Counted from the first letter of the stretch, positions 42,147-53,900 are shown. The stretch is 64,000 nt of DNA from Ypsolopha sequella (GCA_934047225.1 OW203993.1:22086069-22150068); one strand, 5' to 3'. Numbers and translations: made by a program. The notes: generated by a model not told the origin, from the sequence alone.

Positions 42147-44431
42147 ATGCCGCCTATAAAAAAAAATGCTAAAATCATCTCCAATTCATGGAAAAATAGA
42201 AAAAGAACAGGAGGCATACGAAGAAAGTGCTTGCGCGAGTATGAAAACATAAAAAAATCTATTTGTGCTAATCCACAAACGACTGAAGGAAGTTCTTCCA
42301 GTTCATCTGATCCAAGTACAAATCAAGTGCGACCACAATCCATAGAAACGGGTTCCGTAATAAATAATTATGAATCTACATTGTGTGAAGATTATGAATC
42401 AATTCAGAGGTCTGAAGATAGTGATGCGAGTTCCAATAATTTTGAAAAAAGTGAAACGGAATATGAAAAAAATTTAATATTTCGTAATAACTTAAAAAAA
42501 TGGGCCATAAATAAAAACATTTCTCTAGAAGCCTTAAGGGAATTATTAGCTGTCGTCAATCAGAGATTGCCAGGAGTTTTGCCAGTAGACCCGAGAACAT
42601 TATTACAGACTAAGAGAAATGTCGTAATAAAAAAAATTGAAGGTGGAGAATACTGGCACAAAGGACTTATTGAACCTTTAAAAGATATAATAAATTTTGT
42701 ATGGCTGGAAATCCCTGAATCTATACAATTAAATTTGAATTTTGATGGCTTACCTATTTTCAACAGTTCGAAAAAAGAATTTTGGCCAATTCTTTGCAAT
42801 ATCTGCGAAAAACCAGAAATAGAGCCTCTTGTAGTTGGAATTTATTATGGATCAGGAAAACCAAAGAACCTTAGTCAGTATTTAGAAGATTTTGTCGCAG
42901 AAACTCAAAGTCTTCTTGAAAATGGAATTTCTATAGTTAGAGAAGGCAAAGAAAATATTATAGTCAATGTAAGAATAAGGTGCTTCATCTGTGACTCTCC
43001 GGCTAGAGCATTTATAAAAGGTAAATGATGACTAAACTTGTTATTACAGATGTCATGCAAAAACTTTTTAGGGTTTTGGTAGCGGTAGGGTAGGGGTAGG
43101 GTAGGGGTGGGTTAGGGATTAGGATAGGGGTAGGGTAGGTTACACGACATTCATTGACTGGGGGTACGAAGTTCGCCGGGTCAGCTAGTTAATTAATATA
43201 TAAAAGAGGTCTTGCAGATCCTTACTACAATAAACTACAATCCTTTATTGAAAATATTTTACATTTTCAGGTGTTTGCAACTTCAACTCTAGGCATGGAT
43301 GTTTAAAATGTACGACTGTAGGAGAATACTCGCATCAGTATCATACTGTCGTTTTTCCAATCTCAAGATGTCCTAAAAGAACAAACGAAGAATTCAGAAA
43401 TAAGAAATATAGAGATAATCTAAAATCTGATACACCCCTTTTAAAATTACCCATAGATATGATCGAAGATTTTCCTATTTCCGATTCATTACATCTGATT
43501 GACTTAGGAGTCATGAAACGATTACTCGTGGGATGGCGTGATGGAAATTTTAAGAATCTTACTACAAAATGGCGAGCTGACGATACGCTGAAAGTAACAC
43601 AGTTTTTACTCACCTGTAAACTACCCTCCGAAATTCATAGATCCATGCGAGGTCTAGATGAGCTTCATCATTGGAAAGCATCTGAATTCCGGTCATTTTT
43701 TTCTGCCTGACTTTATGTCGATAGGACCCTATGAACATTTTTTGACTCTTTTCTGTGGGGTAACAATTTGCTCTAGCCTACAGTACAGCTCAATATTGGA
43801 CCTTTCTCATGAATTATTATTATATTTTGTAGAAAACTTTAAAACATATTATGGTAACTACATTACTAGCAACATTCATAATCTGGTACATATTACTGAT
43901 GAAGTTCGTAAATTCGGCCCACTTAACACCTTTAATTCTTACCCTTTTGAGAACAAACTGTACTGCATTAAAAAAATGCTTAGAGCTGGCAACAAGCCAT
44001 TATCACAAATAGCTAAAAGGCTTACAGAGAGTGATTGGAATGTTCAATCTAAATTAAGTAAAGCGAAAAATGAAACTAACCAATATCCTGTCATAAAAAC
44101 AAATAGTAAAAATAGAAAAATAATAGATTTTGGTAAGTTCGTAATTTCTAACAAAAGACAGGATAAGTATTTTATGACTACAGAAGAAGAAATTATAGAA
44201 GTGGCAGAAATAACCGATGAACATATCAAAGGGTACAGAATTGAAAATGTATCTGACATCTTCGAATTACCTATTAAGTCTTCATATCTTAATATGTTTA
44301 AAACAGGTGTACAAAATGGAAACCGTACAACAGAAATCATAAGTTTCAATAACATTAGCTATAAGTTTGTAGTAACTACAAACAAAAATGAGCTTTATTT
44401 CATTCCTCTATTACATACATTAACAATTTAA
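42147..44431 (+). pseudogene. Element B transposase (frameshifted)
   Basis: Exon 1 is 42147-43020 and exon 2 starts at 43271 after a 250-base intron (AAAG|GTAAAT ... TTTTCAG), at the same codon as in element A. Candidate catalytic residues: Asp in NFDGLPIFNSSKKEFWPIL, Asp in FICDSPARAFIKG, Glu in NSYPFENKLYCIKKM. Exon 2 reads to SEFRSFF and a stop at 43708-43710, while the rest (from about 43700 to 44431) is in another frame; compared with A about seven codons (the LYYLSFI region) are lost at the break. Without this indel it would be about as long as the A protein. N-terminus basic, then Ser/Glu-rich. Confidence 0.82.
43070..43189 (+). repeat. G-rich tract plus Helitron-like end in the transposase intron
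   Basis: A GGTAGGGTAGGGG-type array (43081-43140) is followed by ACGAAGTTCGCCGGGTCAGC and CTAG at 43185-43188, before T. A short hairpin (CGAA/TTCG) plus CTAG-T matches the 3' rule for Helitrons, and I recall this end as frequent beside moth microsatellites. Confidence 0.45.
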
Positions 44432-45020
44432 ACTGTATAGACCGTATTCTAATTGCTATGTATTTACGAGGTACTTGGGCACGCTGCTGTTTAGTAACTA
44501 AGAACAGTAGGAAGGAAGGAAAGGAATGAAAACCAAGGAAGGAATACTTATCTTGATCTCATGCTATTTATAAAAAATATTTGACTAAATGTGTAATATT
44601 AATGTGAATTGTAATAAAACAATTATTTAAGTCAATCAGTCTTCCTTTTATTTTCAGTACAAAAATCACTTGAAAATACTTAATTGTCCGATACATCACT
44701 ACCTATTAAACGATTACACTTAACAAAGTACGAAAAAAAAAGCAAGTTATAAATCTGATTATTGAGTAAACGCAAGTGTTTTACTCGGGATTCTGTTTGA
44801 AAGAACACTTAATAAAATTCTAGTTATAAAAATCTAAATTGTTATAAAGAAATCAACAAAATAGAATTAAACGTATAGCGTTACATCGCCATAAAAAAAT
44901 CAACAAAATATAATTCAACGTATAGCGTTACGCATTAGGAACGAAATACTTTCATATGGAAACATCTTCTTTCCTTATAAATACTAAAAAGTAATAAAAA
45001 TTATAAAAATAACAAGACCT
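44432..45020. other. Convergent 3' regions of the element B genes
   Basis: AT-rich. AATAAAACAATT at about 44613 is a likely poly(A) signal for the transposase. A 48-base tandem duplication occurs at 44849-44935 (units share AAATCAACAAAATA and AACGTATAGCGTTAC). Confidence 0.55.
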
Positions 45021-48004
45021 CTATTCATTCTCTTCAATTATAGCTTCGTTTTCATTACTTGGATTATTTTCTTCATCATCGTTTTTATTATTAATGCCAT
45101 TATTATTAGTCTTTTCGTCGTTGGGATTATCGTTACCGTCATTATCATTTATATTAACTTCACCATCATTTTGTATATTTCCTTCACCATCATTTTGTAT
45201 ATTTCCTTCACCATCATTATTCATAACATCTTCGTCGTCATGATTATTAGCTGCACTTCTTTGATTCTGAGGCTTACGTTGGACTCTTTTGTCGAATTTC
45301 CTTCTTTTCTTGCTGGACTGACGAATGTTCTTGGATGTTTTCCTTTTCAAAGCATTTCGCAATATGTTTTTGAAAAACTCTTCATTATCTTGCACTGTGT
45401 ACGTGTTGTCCCAATAATAGACCATTTGGAAAAAGAATTTTAATACGTTTTTATATTTTTTGAAGCCTATTTTAAGATCATCTCCACGACTTCCTCCAGT
45501 CCAGGAACACTGGCAAAGGAATTCTTTGGTAAAAATTGAATCTAAAAGTCTATAAGCACAGTTAGAGCCTGATCCTGGTGCCACAGAACATAATATTGCA
45601 TACTTTTCTAAGTATGTTTTAAGTATTTTAGGGCATGATAGTTCTTTGTCGAGTTTCTCCAAGCTTTCGATGTTATCGACAACTTCCATACACATCCTTT
45701 TAGTTTCTGCTCCTTTGGCTTGTGCTAAAGTTGTTACTGTAATATTTTCTGTGCTTTGTTCTTGTATTTCTTGTAACTGAACCGACATTTCCCCAAGCTT
45801 TTTCATTATTTTATTTTGGTTGTCCAAGATTGCAGTTTGTATCTCGTATAAATTATTAATTTGGGTTGTCATATTTTGATCATTTGTATAATAATGTACT
45901 TCTTGAGGTGTATTTTCTTGCTCTCCGGTGGATACTGTATAAACTGTTTCATCGATAATATAGGAGGGCTGCTGGTTGGTTAGAATTGACGTTTCTGGAA
46001 ATATTTGTATGGTTGGATCTGCTTGTGTGAATGGACTTGCTTGTATGGTTGGACCTGCTTGTGTGATAGGACCTGCTTGTGTGAATGGACCTGCTTGTAT
46101 GGTTTGACTTGCTGGTATGGTTGGACCTGCTTGTGTGATTGGACCTGCTTGTATGGTTTGACTTGCTGGTATGGTTGGACCTGCTTGTGTGATTGGACCT
46201 GCTTGTATAGCTTGACTTGTTGGTATGGTTGGACCTGCTTGTGTGATTGGACCTGCTTGTATGGTTTGACTTGCTGGTATGGTTGGACCTGCTTGTGTGA
46301 TTGGACCTGCTTGTATAGCTTGACTTGTTGGTATGGTTGGACCTGCTTGTGTGGTTAGACTTTCTTGAATGATTTGACTCGCGTGAATGGTTGAAGTTGG
46401 TTGTTTCATTCTTTTCTTTGGGTTCCCAGACTTAATCTGCAACAATGCATAAAAACCTTTTCGAATTATTCTAGAAAAATCAACTGTAAAGCTGTAAACA
46501 CACGATAGTATCAAACTGATCAAACGCAGTGTCGTCCTTCCAAAAATGACAGTGTTTGGGGAATTTTACGGAACTGAAGCGAGCCACGGATTTTTCTTTC
46601 TTTCTTTCCGTTTGCCTCAGTTCGGCAGTTGCAGAGTTGCAGCGATGGCGTCTGCATGTGCAAATACAATAGAATTTCTAGAAAAATATCGCGAATGCGA
46701 ATGTTTGAGGCTAATTAACACTAAATATTATAAAAATAAACATTACATTATAATTTATTTTTAAAAGTACGTAGCGGCACGGCGCGCACTAGCAGAGGCC
46801 GCTTAGAACAAAGCGCCATTTTTGACACGCACACATAGACGCTACATTTACAGGCAATCTGGGACAGTCTCGGACAGAGCTAGGTCGCGAGCATCGCAAG
46901 TGCTCGTGTGTTCATCACGACATTCACGCGGCACATAATTACCTACCTTTTAGCAAAAAGAATAAGATATATTATTACAGTTACAATGTATTTGGTTGTT
47001 TAAATACAACAAAATTATTACATACATATTACATACCTATTCAACTTATCGTTCGCTGATAAAACGCCAGTATTTAGGTACTACGGGTTAGGTTTAGGTA
47101 GGCATATTCTTTGTTGGCGCTCGCCGCCCGCGCCGCCGCCGCGCGCCGCGCGGGTATGCGTACCTACCTACCAACCTATTCTATTTATGTATTACGCTGG
47201 TAATTTTTTTATCTAGACGCACGACATGTATGTATGTTTGTAAACTAATACTACCTATCTCCTTTTCAAAATTCAAAATCAATACGGAAGCAAGCACCCT
47301 AGTGAGTCAGCAAGTATAGGTATGTATTTTCAAGAATTGCAGGAGCGGACATTCTGTAACTTCTTTATTTTGTGGTCGCGTGTCGCATCGATCGAGAAAT
47401 GAAGAGAAAGTCACTGTGTGGGGAAATCGCTCTGTCGTCATCCATTTGGAAGGACATCAGAAGACTGATCAGTTAAAACTGCCCGTGTGTGGCGAGCATT
47501 TAATTATTTAAAAACAAATAATTCAGATAATTGCTTATAACCAGTTACAACCTCAATTTTCTTAGTTTGTCGTTCATATTTTTACTTGAACTACCAAAAT
47601 GATGCACAAAACGACAATGGATATGGACATAGAGATTTAAATAAATAGGTAGGTAGGTATTAATTTACCATTATTCGTTGAGCTGCAGCATTCAAATTTA
47701 GAACTTTTTGAGGAGGAGTAGTACGTTTGTAGGATCGTTCACCGTCATCGGTATCGTCCGTGTCTGTTTTGTCTAACATTTTTGCTAATTCATCCTCTGC
47801 TTCTTCGTATGTACTATAGTTTCTTCTTTTCACTACACAATTATAGGTCAACCAATCTGTCTGGGGCTGGGTACTATCATTTTTTGCGAGTATATCACCG
47901 TACATCTTAGGCCAACGCAATATTCCTTTGACTTCCCATGTTTCGGGCACAGTACATAGTTCTACCTTGCCTTTTCGACGAGTCGACACAATTTTAAACG
48001 GCAT
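45021..48004 (-). CDS. Element B DUF4806-like protein (two coding exons, 583 aa)
   Basis: Coding exons 48004-47669 and 46436-45021; donor AATG|GTAAAT, acceptor TTGCAG, phase 0; a TTTTTCAG acceptor 5 bases before the ATG implies a 5' untranslated exon, as in element A. N-terminus: MPFKIVSTRRKG, WEVKGILRWPKM, YNCVVKRRNYSTYEEAEDEL, the DUF4806-type lead module. Middle: about 110 residues of Ala/Gly/Pro/Thr/Gln repeats. C-terminal DUF4806-like domain: KTYLEKYAIL, YRLLDSIFTKEFL, CSWTGGSRGDD, LKFFFQMVY, FFKNILRN, then a basic patch and an Asn/Asp/Glu-rich tail with NIQNDGEG repeats. Open throughout, although the neighbouring transposase is broken. The molecular function is unknown. Confidence 0.76.
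46010..46370 (-). repeat. Coding minisatellite in the DUF4806-like gene
   Basis: Five full 54-bp units encode QAGPTIP(A/T)SQ(A/T)IQAGPIT, with partial units at both ends. The A/T variants alternate in the first four units, giving a 108-bp higher-order repeat. Confidence 0.9.
46437..47668 (-). other. Intron of the element B DUF4806-like gene
   Basis: 1232 bases. Unusual for its GC-rich patch at 47113-47155 (CGCCGCCGCCGCGCGCCGCG) in an AT-rich background. A plus-strand frame at 46546-46764 has no recognisable motif. Confidence 0.55.
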
Positions 48005-49195
48005 GTTCCCTGAAAAATATCAATAACTTAATTAGTACGTACTTACCTTAAGTAGGCACATCTGGCCACTTGAAATAACCTAAATGTTTTTTGCAAGGCA
48101 CAACTTACATCTATCTACATTAGTAGCGCAGCGGCTCAAACTACCTATCCTATGTCTGCCACTTATCAAATTTTTAACCCGATGTCTCTTCTTTCTGACT
48201 TATTAATGCGACAACTATCTGCTATACTCCACAAACGGCCGTACGCATGCACTCTGATGGCAGACTGACTGACTATACTATGTTTTACGGCGGAGCGAGT
48301 GGGGAGGCGGGGGGGTTAATACAGATGCCGCGCGCCCGCACCGACCGAACCGAGGAGAGTACCTAAACACTACAGAGGTGTAGTAAGTAGTTAAACCTAC
48401 TATACTTACTTATTTATTCTGTACTACATTAATTATTACGTTAATTGTAATTTTTAGTGTCGTAACACTTTTTTATATTGAATAAGTATTAACTAATAAT
48501 AAATCTGAATATGATTAGAGCTAAAAAAAACAAATAACAAATAGGTCTATACTGTGGGTTTTCATTTATTTTATGACTGAATCCTAATTGTTTGATTTAT
48601 ATTACGAGTGTGCATGATTATAGAACAGTTATCGAAAATATGTTGTGGGCAGACCAGTTTTAACCAGAGAACATCTGAATAAGTGGACACATAAGGTCTG
48701 TTATGCAGACATTAGACGAGGAGCCGCTGTGCAAGCAGACTTTATTCAGAATGAGCGTCGCCATAATGAATAACATAACCTATTAAATGATGAGAAATTT
48801 TATACTCGAAAACTCAATTATGATAACGAAATCGGTATAATATTCTTGTAAAAAGTATTACAAGGTTACTTTTGAACCCTCAAATGGTATAAGAACATAA
48901 AAAATATTTCACTCGTAAAAACAAACCAACGACGAAATGTTGTTTATTTCTCAAAAACCTGGCTTATCAGGTAGCGCGTAAAAATTTTGCACGAAATGTA
49001 TATATGAATACACGGTAAAGTTGCATGCGCACCTACAATTTATTATTTCAAGCACAAATAAGCGTATAAAATTATTTAATTACCGCTATTTAAGACACAA
49101 TTTGGCCATTTTTTTTTCTGCTCACCAAACGCAACGCGTGCACTTTTAATTTATTTTTGTGTTCGATTATGTCAACTTCAAATTTAATTTGAATA
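48005..49195 (-). promoter_or_regulatory. 5' region of the element B DUF4806-like gene
   Basis: No coding frame was recognised. A GC-rich stretch at 48289-48360 (GGCGGAGCGAGTGGGGAGG, GCCGCGCGCCCGCACCGACC) is a promoter candidate by composition and position. Confidence 0.4.
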
Positions 49196-49558
49196 AATTC
49201 TTGATAAATGTTCTGAAATAAGCTTAAAGCTGTGTATCATCTGAATATCTGAGCTTTGAAGGACTAAGCATATAGTTCATTCATCATTCATTCATCTTCT
49301 GGATAACAGAGCTGTAATACTTGCATAAAAGAACAAAATGCTTTTATGCAGAAGATACTCAGCTTGTCGTACAGTTATTCAAAACTTATTCATGTGTTAT
49401 ATTGCTATTACTCAGCTATTAGCGGTATAATTTTGTGCCCAAATTGCTTGAGTAGCGTCTGAGTAAGCGCCAAATCAGCTAATTACGGTAGTCTTATTCA
49501 GCTATTCGTTTCTGTGACTGCTATTATAAAAAACTTACTCAGAAGGTTTGTGCTGGCT
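49196..49558. promoter_or_regulatory. Right subterminal region of element B with AGCTG motifs
   Basis: Motifs AAAGCTGTGTAT (about 49222), GAGCTGTAATAC (49308) and complementary forms CTCAGCTTG, CTCAGCTATT, ATCAGCTAATTA and TTCAGCTATT (49365-49510) line the 340 bases before the terminus. Confidence 0.55.
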
Positions 49559-49602
49559 GGGATGGGCATCACTGTTTTTTTGCATTTTCATACAAAAACG
49601 AA

Positions 49603-50001
49603 GGGGCTATTACGTCAGCATATTTTGGCGCAATAGCCCCACGTCACTGTTTGGATGAGGCTATTACGTCAGATTGAATAATACGGTGAAAACGAAGCCT
49701 AGGATTAAACTAATTAGCTAAAATTAAACTACAGCTTTTAATTTCGTAGCTTACCTTGACAGGTGTCCGAAAAAACCACTATAATCACTTGAAAATTTAA
49801 TAATATGGAGGAACGTTTTCGTAAGCACGTGTCAAAAAAATGGCGACTGTCGAAATGGGTCCGTTGATCAAACAGTTTAAGTGCTAGTGGCTCAATCTGT
49901 GATTTATCGAAGGGACTAGCGATTTCTCTACCATATCATAGATGTCACTACTGAAAACAACTCATAGAACGGGAGTTATAGCCATTTGGCGTAAAAGCCC
50001 C
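49603..50001. repeat. Possible MITE with GGGGCTATTACG termini
   Basis: Starts GGGGCTATTACGTC; the reverse complement of the end is GGGGCTTTTACGCC. It also contains AATAGCCCC near 49637 and GAGGCTATTACGTCAG at 49660. No target duplication seen. Confidence 0.35.
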
Positions 50002-50200
50002 GCTGGCGGGATAGCCCCGCCAGACCTTATCAAATGTTAAGTTACCGTCTACAAAATAGTGCAAGTATGACCGTACAGCAGATATTAATAAGAAGAAGAA
50101 ATCACCACAGAAAGTCCACTTCTCATCACTTAGCTTGGAGCCGACTCCTAGTATGCTTTGTTCCCTGACCTGAAGGCTTAGCGGGGATCTTTTTATTAAC

Positions 50201-50883
50201 TCATTGTGAGCCTGGTTCCACTGCAGACGGAAATTTGTTGAACATTGGACGCAACTCAGCCATATGTTCAATGCGACACTTATTCTTGTCCGGCAGCAGC
50301 AGTACAATTTTGCCCTCTCTAGTCCAACAGTTGCTTACACCAAAGTGACTTTTAGCAGCAATAAGAGTGTCATGCCTTGATTTGGTGAGGAACTCCGATA
50401 CACTGACACTGGACCCCTTTAATGTACACTTATTGCTCCACACCTCAGCTCGGCTTTTGAAGTACATGAAGCGCACCAACATAGGTATGGGTTTTACGTT
50501 TTTATTATTTGTACCCAATCTATGACACACAGCTATGTTGTCAGTACAGTTGATAGTTAGTTTTAATTGACCAGCCATTATACATTTTATCAAATCTAAC
50601 GGGGATTCATTGGCACTTTCAGTTAACCCGTGAAATGGCAAGACCTTTCTTCTAGATGTCATCTCAAGCTTATCCAAACCCAATTAAAGCAGGTCCATCT
50701 GTGATTTAAGCATGCTAAGAGTCGGAGAACTCCCGGGACAATGAAGCTGTGTCTAACAGAGGTGGGGAGCTTGAGGCCGTCCCCTAGAGTGCCTGCTCAT
50801 AGCTGCTTATGCGTGACTTGAACATATTTTCTAAATCCTCCATACCTTGGATAAGCTTCAAGTGTAGATCCATGGTCCAGCAA
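50201..50883 (-). pseudogene. LINE ORF1 protein (FP25-like), broken
   Basis: The frame 50201-50683 (160 codons) has LPFHGLTESANESPLDLI, DNIAVCHRLGTNNKNVKPI, MLVRFMYFKSRAEVW and TREGKIVLLLPDKN: the FP25/L1-type RNA-binding module of insect LINE ORF1. An upstream coiled-coil part (MDLHLKLIQGMEDLENMF, about 50780-50880) is in other frames, and an in-frame TAA at about 50686 separates SQMDLL from GLDKLEM. The element's 5' side is cut by the pogo transposon at 50934. Confidence 0.72.
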
Positions 50884-50933
50884 TTTAGAAGTTAGGTAAG
50901 ATGAAATAAACCAAGCACAGAAAATAGAAAGTA

Positions 50934-53900
50934 GGGTAAAGTACCCAATTACTGGCACTTTAAGAATCACTTGCCACTTGAATCGTGAAAACTATCTTTA
51001 AGAAATGTTGCCAGCGAAAAAAAATTATCAAGATGACAGAATGAGAGTTAATTAATGCTTTAAATAAATTTAAAGTCCACAATTTCATAATTTTTGGTGT
51101 TATTTTAATATTTTTTTCCCATATACACGATTTTCCCAATTATTGGCATGATTTGGCCAACTATTAGCATAGGCCTAGTCCCATTTATTGGCATTTATGA
51201 TTATTTAGTAATTTAAGGAGAATTATAGGAACCTAGGTCCCTAGGTAAAACAAGGAGCAATGACAAAATAAAAAAAAGGCTAGTTAATTTATCACTTTCG
51301 TTTATGTACCTAGCTATTTAAACATATAGAAATGCAAAACAAAACAATTTAGGGCAACCTACTTAAAGGAAATTTGGTTCAAAGAGTATCAAAAGTAGGT
51401 AACGTTCGATAATCTTTTAGAAAAAAAAGCTTGTTTAGCAAAAAAAAACAATTATTATAAAATAGACCTAGGTATCTCTTATAACTACACAACAACTAAG
51501 ACGCAAGAGATCAATAATAGCTGGATTATATTTTAAGATATTGTCTTAATACCTATCTTAGTCTTCAAATTCAGTCAAAAACTTCTCTATTTCAGCTGCA
51601 GTGTATAATATCTTTTTTTGTTTTCTATCATTATCTTCTGGTGTTAAATAAGCATAGTCAGTATAATTTTCCTGGTCCTCCTGTTTTTCATCCGGAATAC
51701 AGTCTACATTTGCAGTTTGGGGTGGATTTAATAGGATATTCACGGCATTCAACTTTTCAAGTAGCACGTGTTTTTTCACACCTGTGTTAACTCTTTCATG
51801 TTCTTTCTTAATTTTCAATTTAGCTGCTGATACTTTTGGTTTAGTTTGTTTAGTTTTTGCTTCTAACTTCTTTTTTTCTCTTTCCTCTTTTCTTCTTTTT
51901 ATGCCTTCTTCTTTTTCGTGTTTCACACGGAGTTTCTCGCTCTCTATAGATCTCCATTTATCAGAAGTCAACACAAATGGAGCTCTCTTTATGTCTCTAA
52001 CGCCTTTGCGCTGAGGTGATTTTGGCTGTACAAGGACATCAGTTAATTTAATGGGAGTAAGGTTTAACATGGCAGTGTTACGTTTTTGAACCTTTATAGG
52101 CACTGGGTCTACATAACTTTCTATTTTGTTAAACTCGAAGCTTTGTTGTTGTGCCACTGTATTCATAGGGCGTTTGATTTGTTGGGACAGAACAGAGATT
52201 CTTCTATTTTCTGTCTTAGCATTATACACTTCTGCTTTATGAGTTATATTTAAAACTTGTTGTGAATTGTTAGATAAACCATCATCATTTCCATCATCAA
52301 AGTCTTCTGCTGTTACAATTACTTCCAAGGCAGGTACAGGTACGCAATCAGAACCCTCTTCTCTCAAGTCTTCGCTTATAACAGAGATTCCCGTATTTTC
52401 TGTCTTAGCATTATACACTTCTGCTTTATGAGTTATATGTAAAACTTGTTGTGAATTGTGAGAGTCCTCTGCTGTTATAATTACTTCCGAGGCAGGTGCA
52501 GGTACGCAATCAGAACACTCTTTTCTCAAGTCTTCGCTTATAACAACTGGCATATTTTCAATATCCATTGCATCAAATCTCATATCTGCATCTTTCTGGC
52601 TGGAAGTATCGTCTATGTTTAAATCCGTTTGCACTTCCGTGAAAAAGTCATAAATTTTTTTCAAGTAGTTATCTTCCGGTCCTAGTGTACCTAGTTCAAT
52701 TTCATTAAATTTTTTTGCTCCAATTATATTCTTAAATTGTTCTTTGGTCATCGCTTTTGGTTCTTTGTTAGCTTTGTTAATAGCTTCTGCACGCGGAATA
52801 TTTGCCTTGCCTAGACATTTTGTATAGTCCACGGCGTTCACATTCCATGGGCAAAGACCTGTTGCCCTAAATCCATTAATAACTGTTGATGACGAGATCG
52901 TGTTTTTGATAGTTTTATTAAGAAGCGGTACGAAATTGATCTTAGTGAGAGCAATTGATGGATTATTTCGCCTCCACTCCAAAACAGTTTTCTGCCAACC
53001 AGATTTCAATGGCTTGAATGCTGACACGTCTGCTGGCTGCAGTAATCTGGTACAGTTGGGGTATAAGGCAATCAAAACAATTCCCAACTTCTTACATAAC
53101 TCACTAACGGCATAAGTCAAATGGGTCTTGTGCCCGTCGACAAACAGTATAACGGGGAATTGAATTCCTTTTTTGATCAAGTGAGGATGTAGTACACTCT
53201 CGATGTAATCGTGAAAGACTTCTGCTTTCATCCACCCGTTGTCGCTGAGCCCTATACCCCAATCTGATGGAACTTTGGATGTAATGTCAGCTGATAGTCG
53301 CTTATTCGGAAAGATAACCATTGGAGGTGTGAGATCTCCGTTAGCAGAAAATGTAAACATTACAGTCAACGAAGTTTTGGCCGGTGCATTGTCTACCTCG
53401 TAGACATTTCTTTCGCCTTTAGGAGCCAATACGACTCCCGTTTTGGGGCAAAGAAGAAAGTTTGTCTCATCGCCATTAAATACTCGGGATGGATCTGAAA
53501 GTACATTAAATAAATCGTTTTCTTTAAGGTAAACTTCAATTTGAGTAAACCAGCCCCGTACATCGTTTTCTGACACAGCAGCACTGGCTGCTGTAACTGC
53601 CTCAGGTGTGCGGACAGAAATGTTTGGATGTCGTTGAAGAAATAGTTTATACCACTTTTCACCGTTCTTAAAAACACTGGTCCTGTTACTATTTTTCAGA
53701 AAATTCGCTACACTACTGATTACATCATCTTTACGTTTTGGGAAACCTTTTTTACAACTGAGTGAAATCCAATCTTCGAGGTCTTTTTCTTCGTTTTCTG
53801 TCAGAATAGTAGGAGGGCCAGGACGCGACTGGTGCTCAGGGTTCTTAATCCTATATTGCAAAGTAGCCCGAGGCACTTGGTAAGTCTTTGCCGCCAATTT

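Larger units (their letters stand above)
41509..49561. mobile_element. Element B: second CACTA/EnSpm-like transposon carrying a DUF4806-like gene
   Basis: The 8053-bp element begins CCCAGGCAGCACACA; the reverse complement of its right end is CCCAGCCAGCACAAA (13 of 15 identical). It is flanked by AT on both sides. Gene order and orientation equal those of element A: transposase (+) with one intron at the homologous codon, and a convergent spliced DUF4806-like gene (-). Protein similarity to A is moderate, so the two are related families rather than recent copies. The transposase is frameshifted. Confidence 0.78.

Noticed and set aside
46005..46358. 117-codon plus-strand Cys/Trp-rich repeat frame (MYGWICLCEWTCL-type)
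   Set aside because: It is the antisense of the coding minisatellite in the DUF4806-like gene; the minus-strand frame has conserved domains and splice sites.
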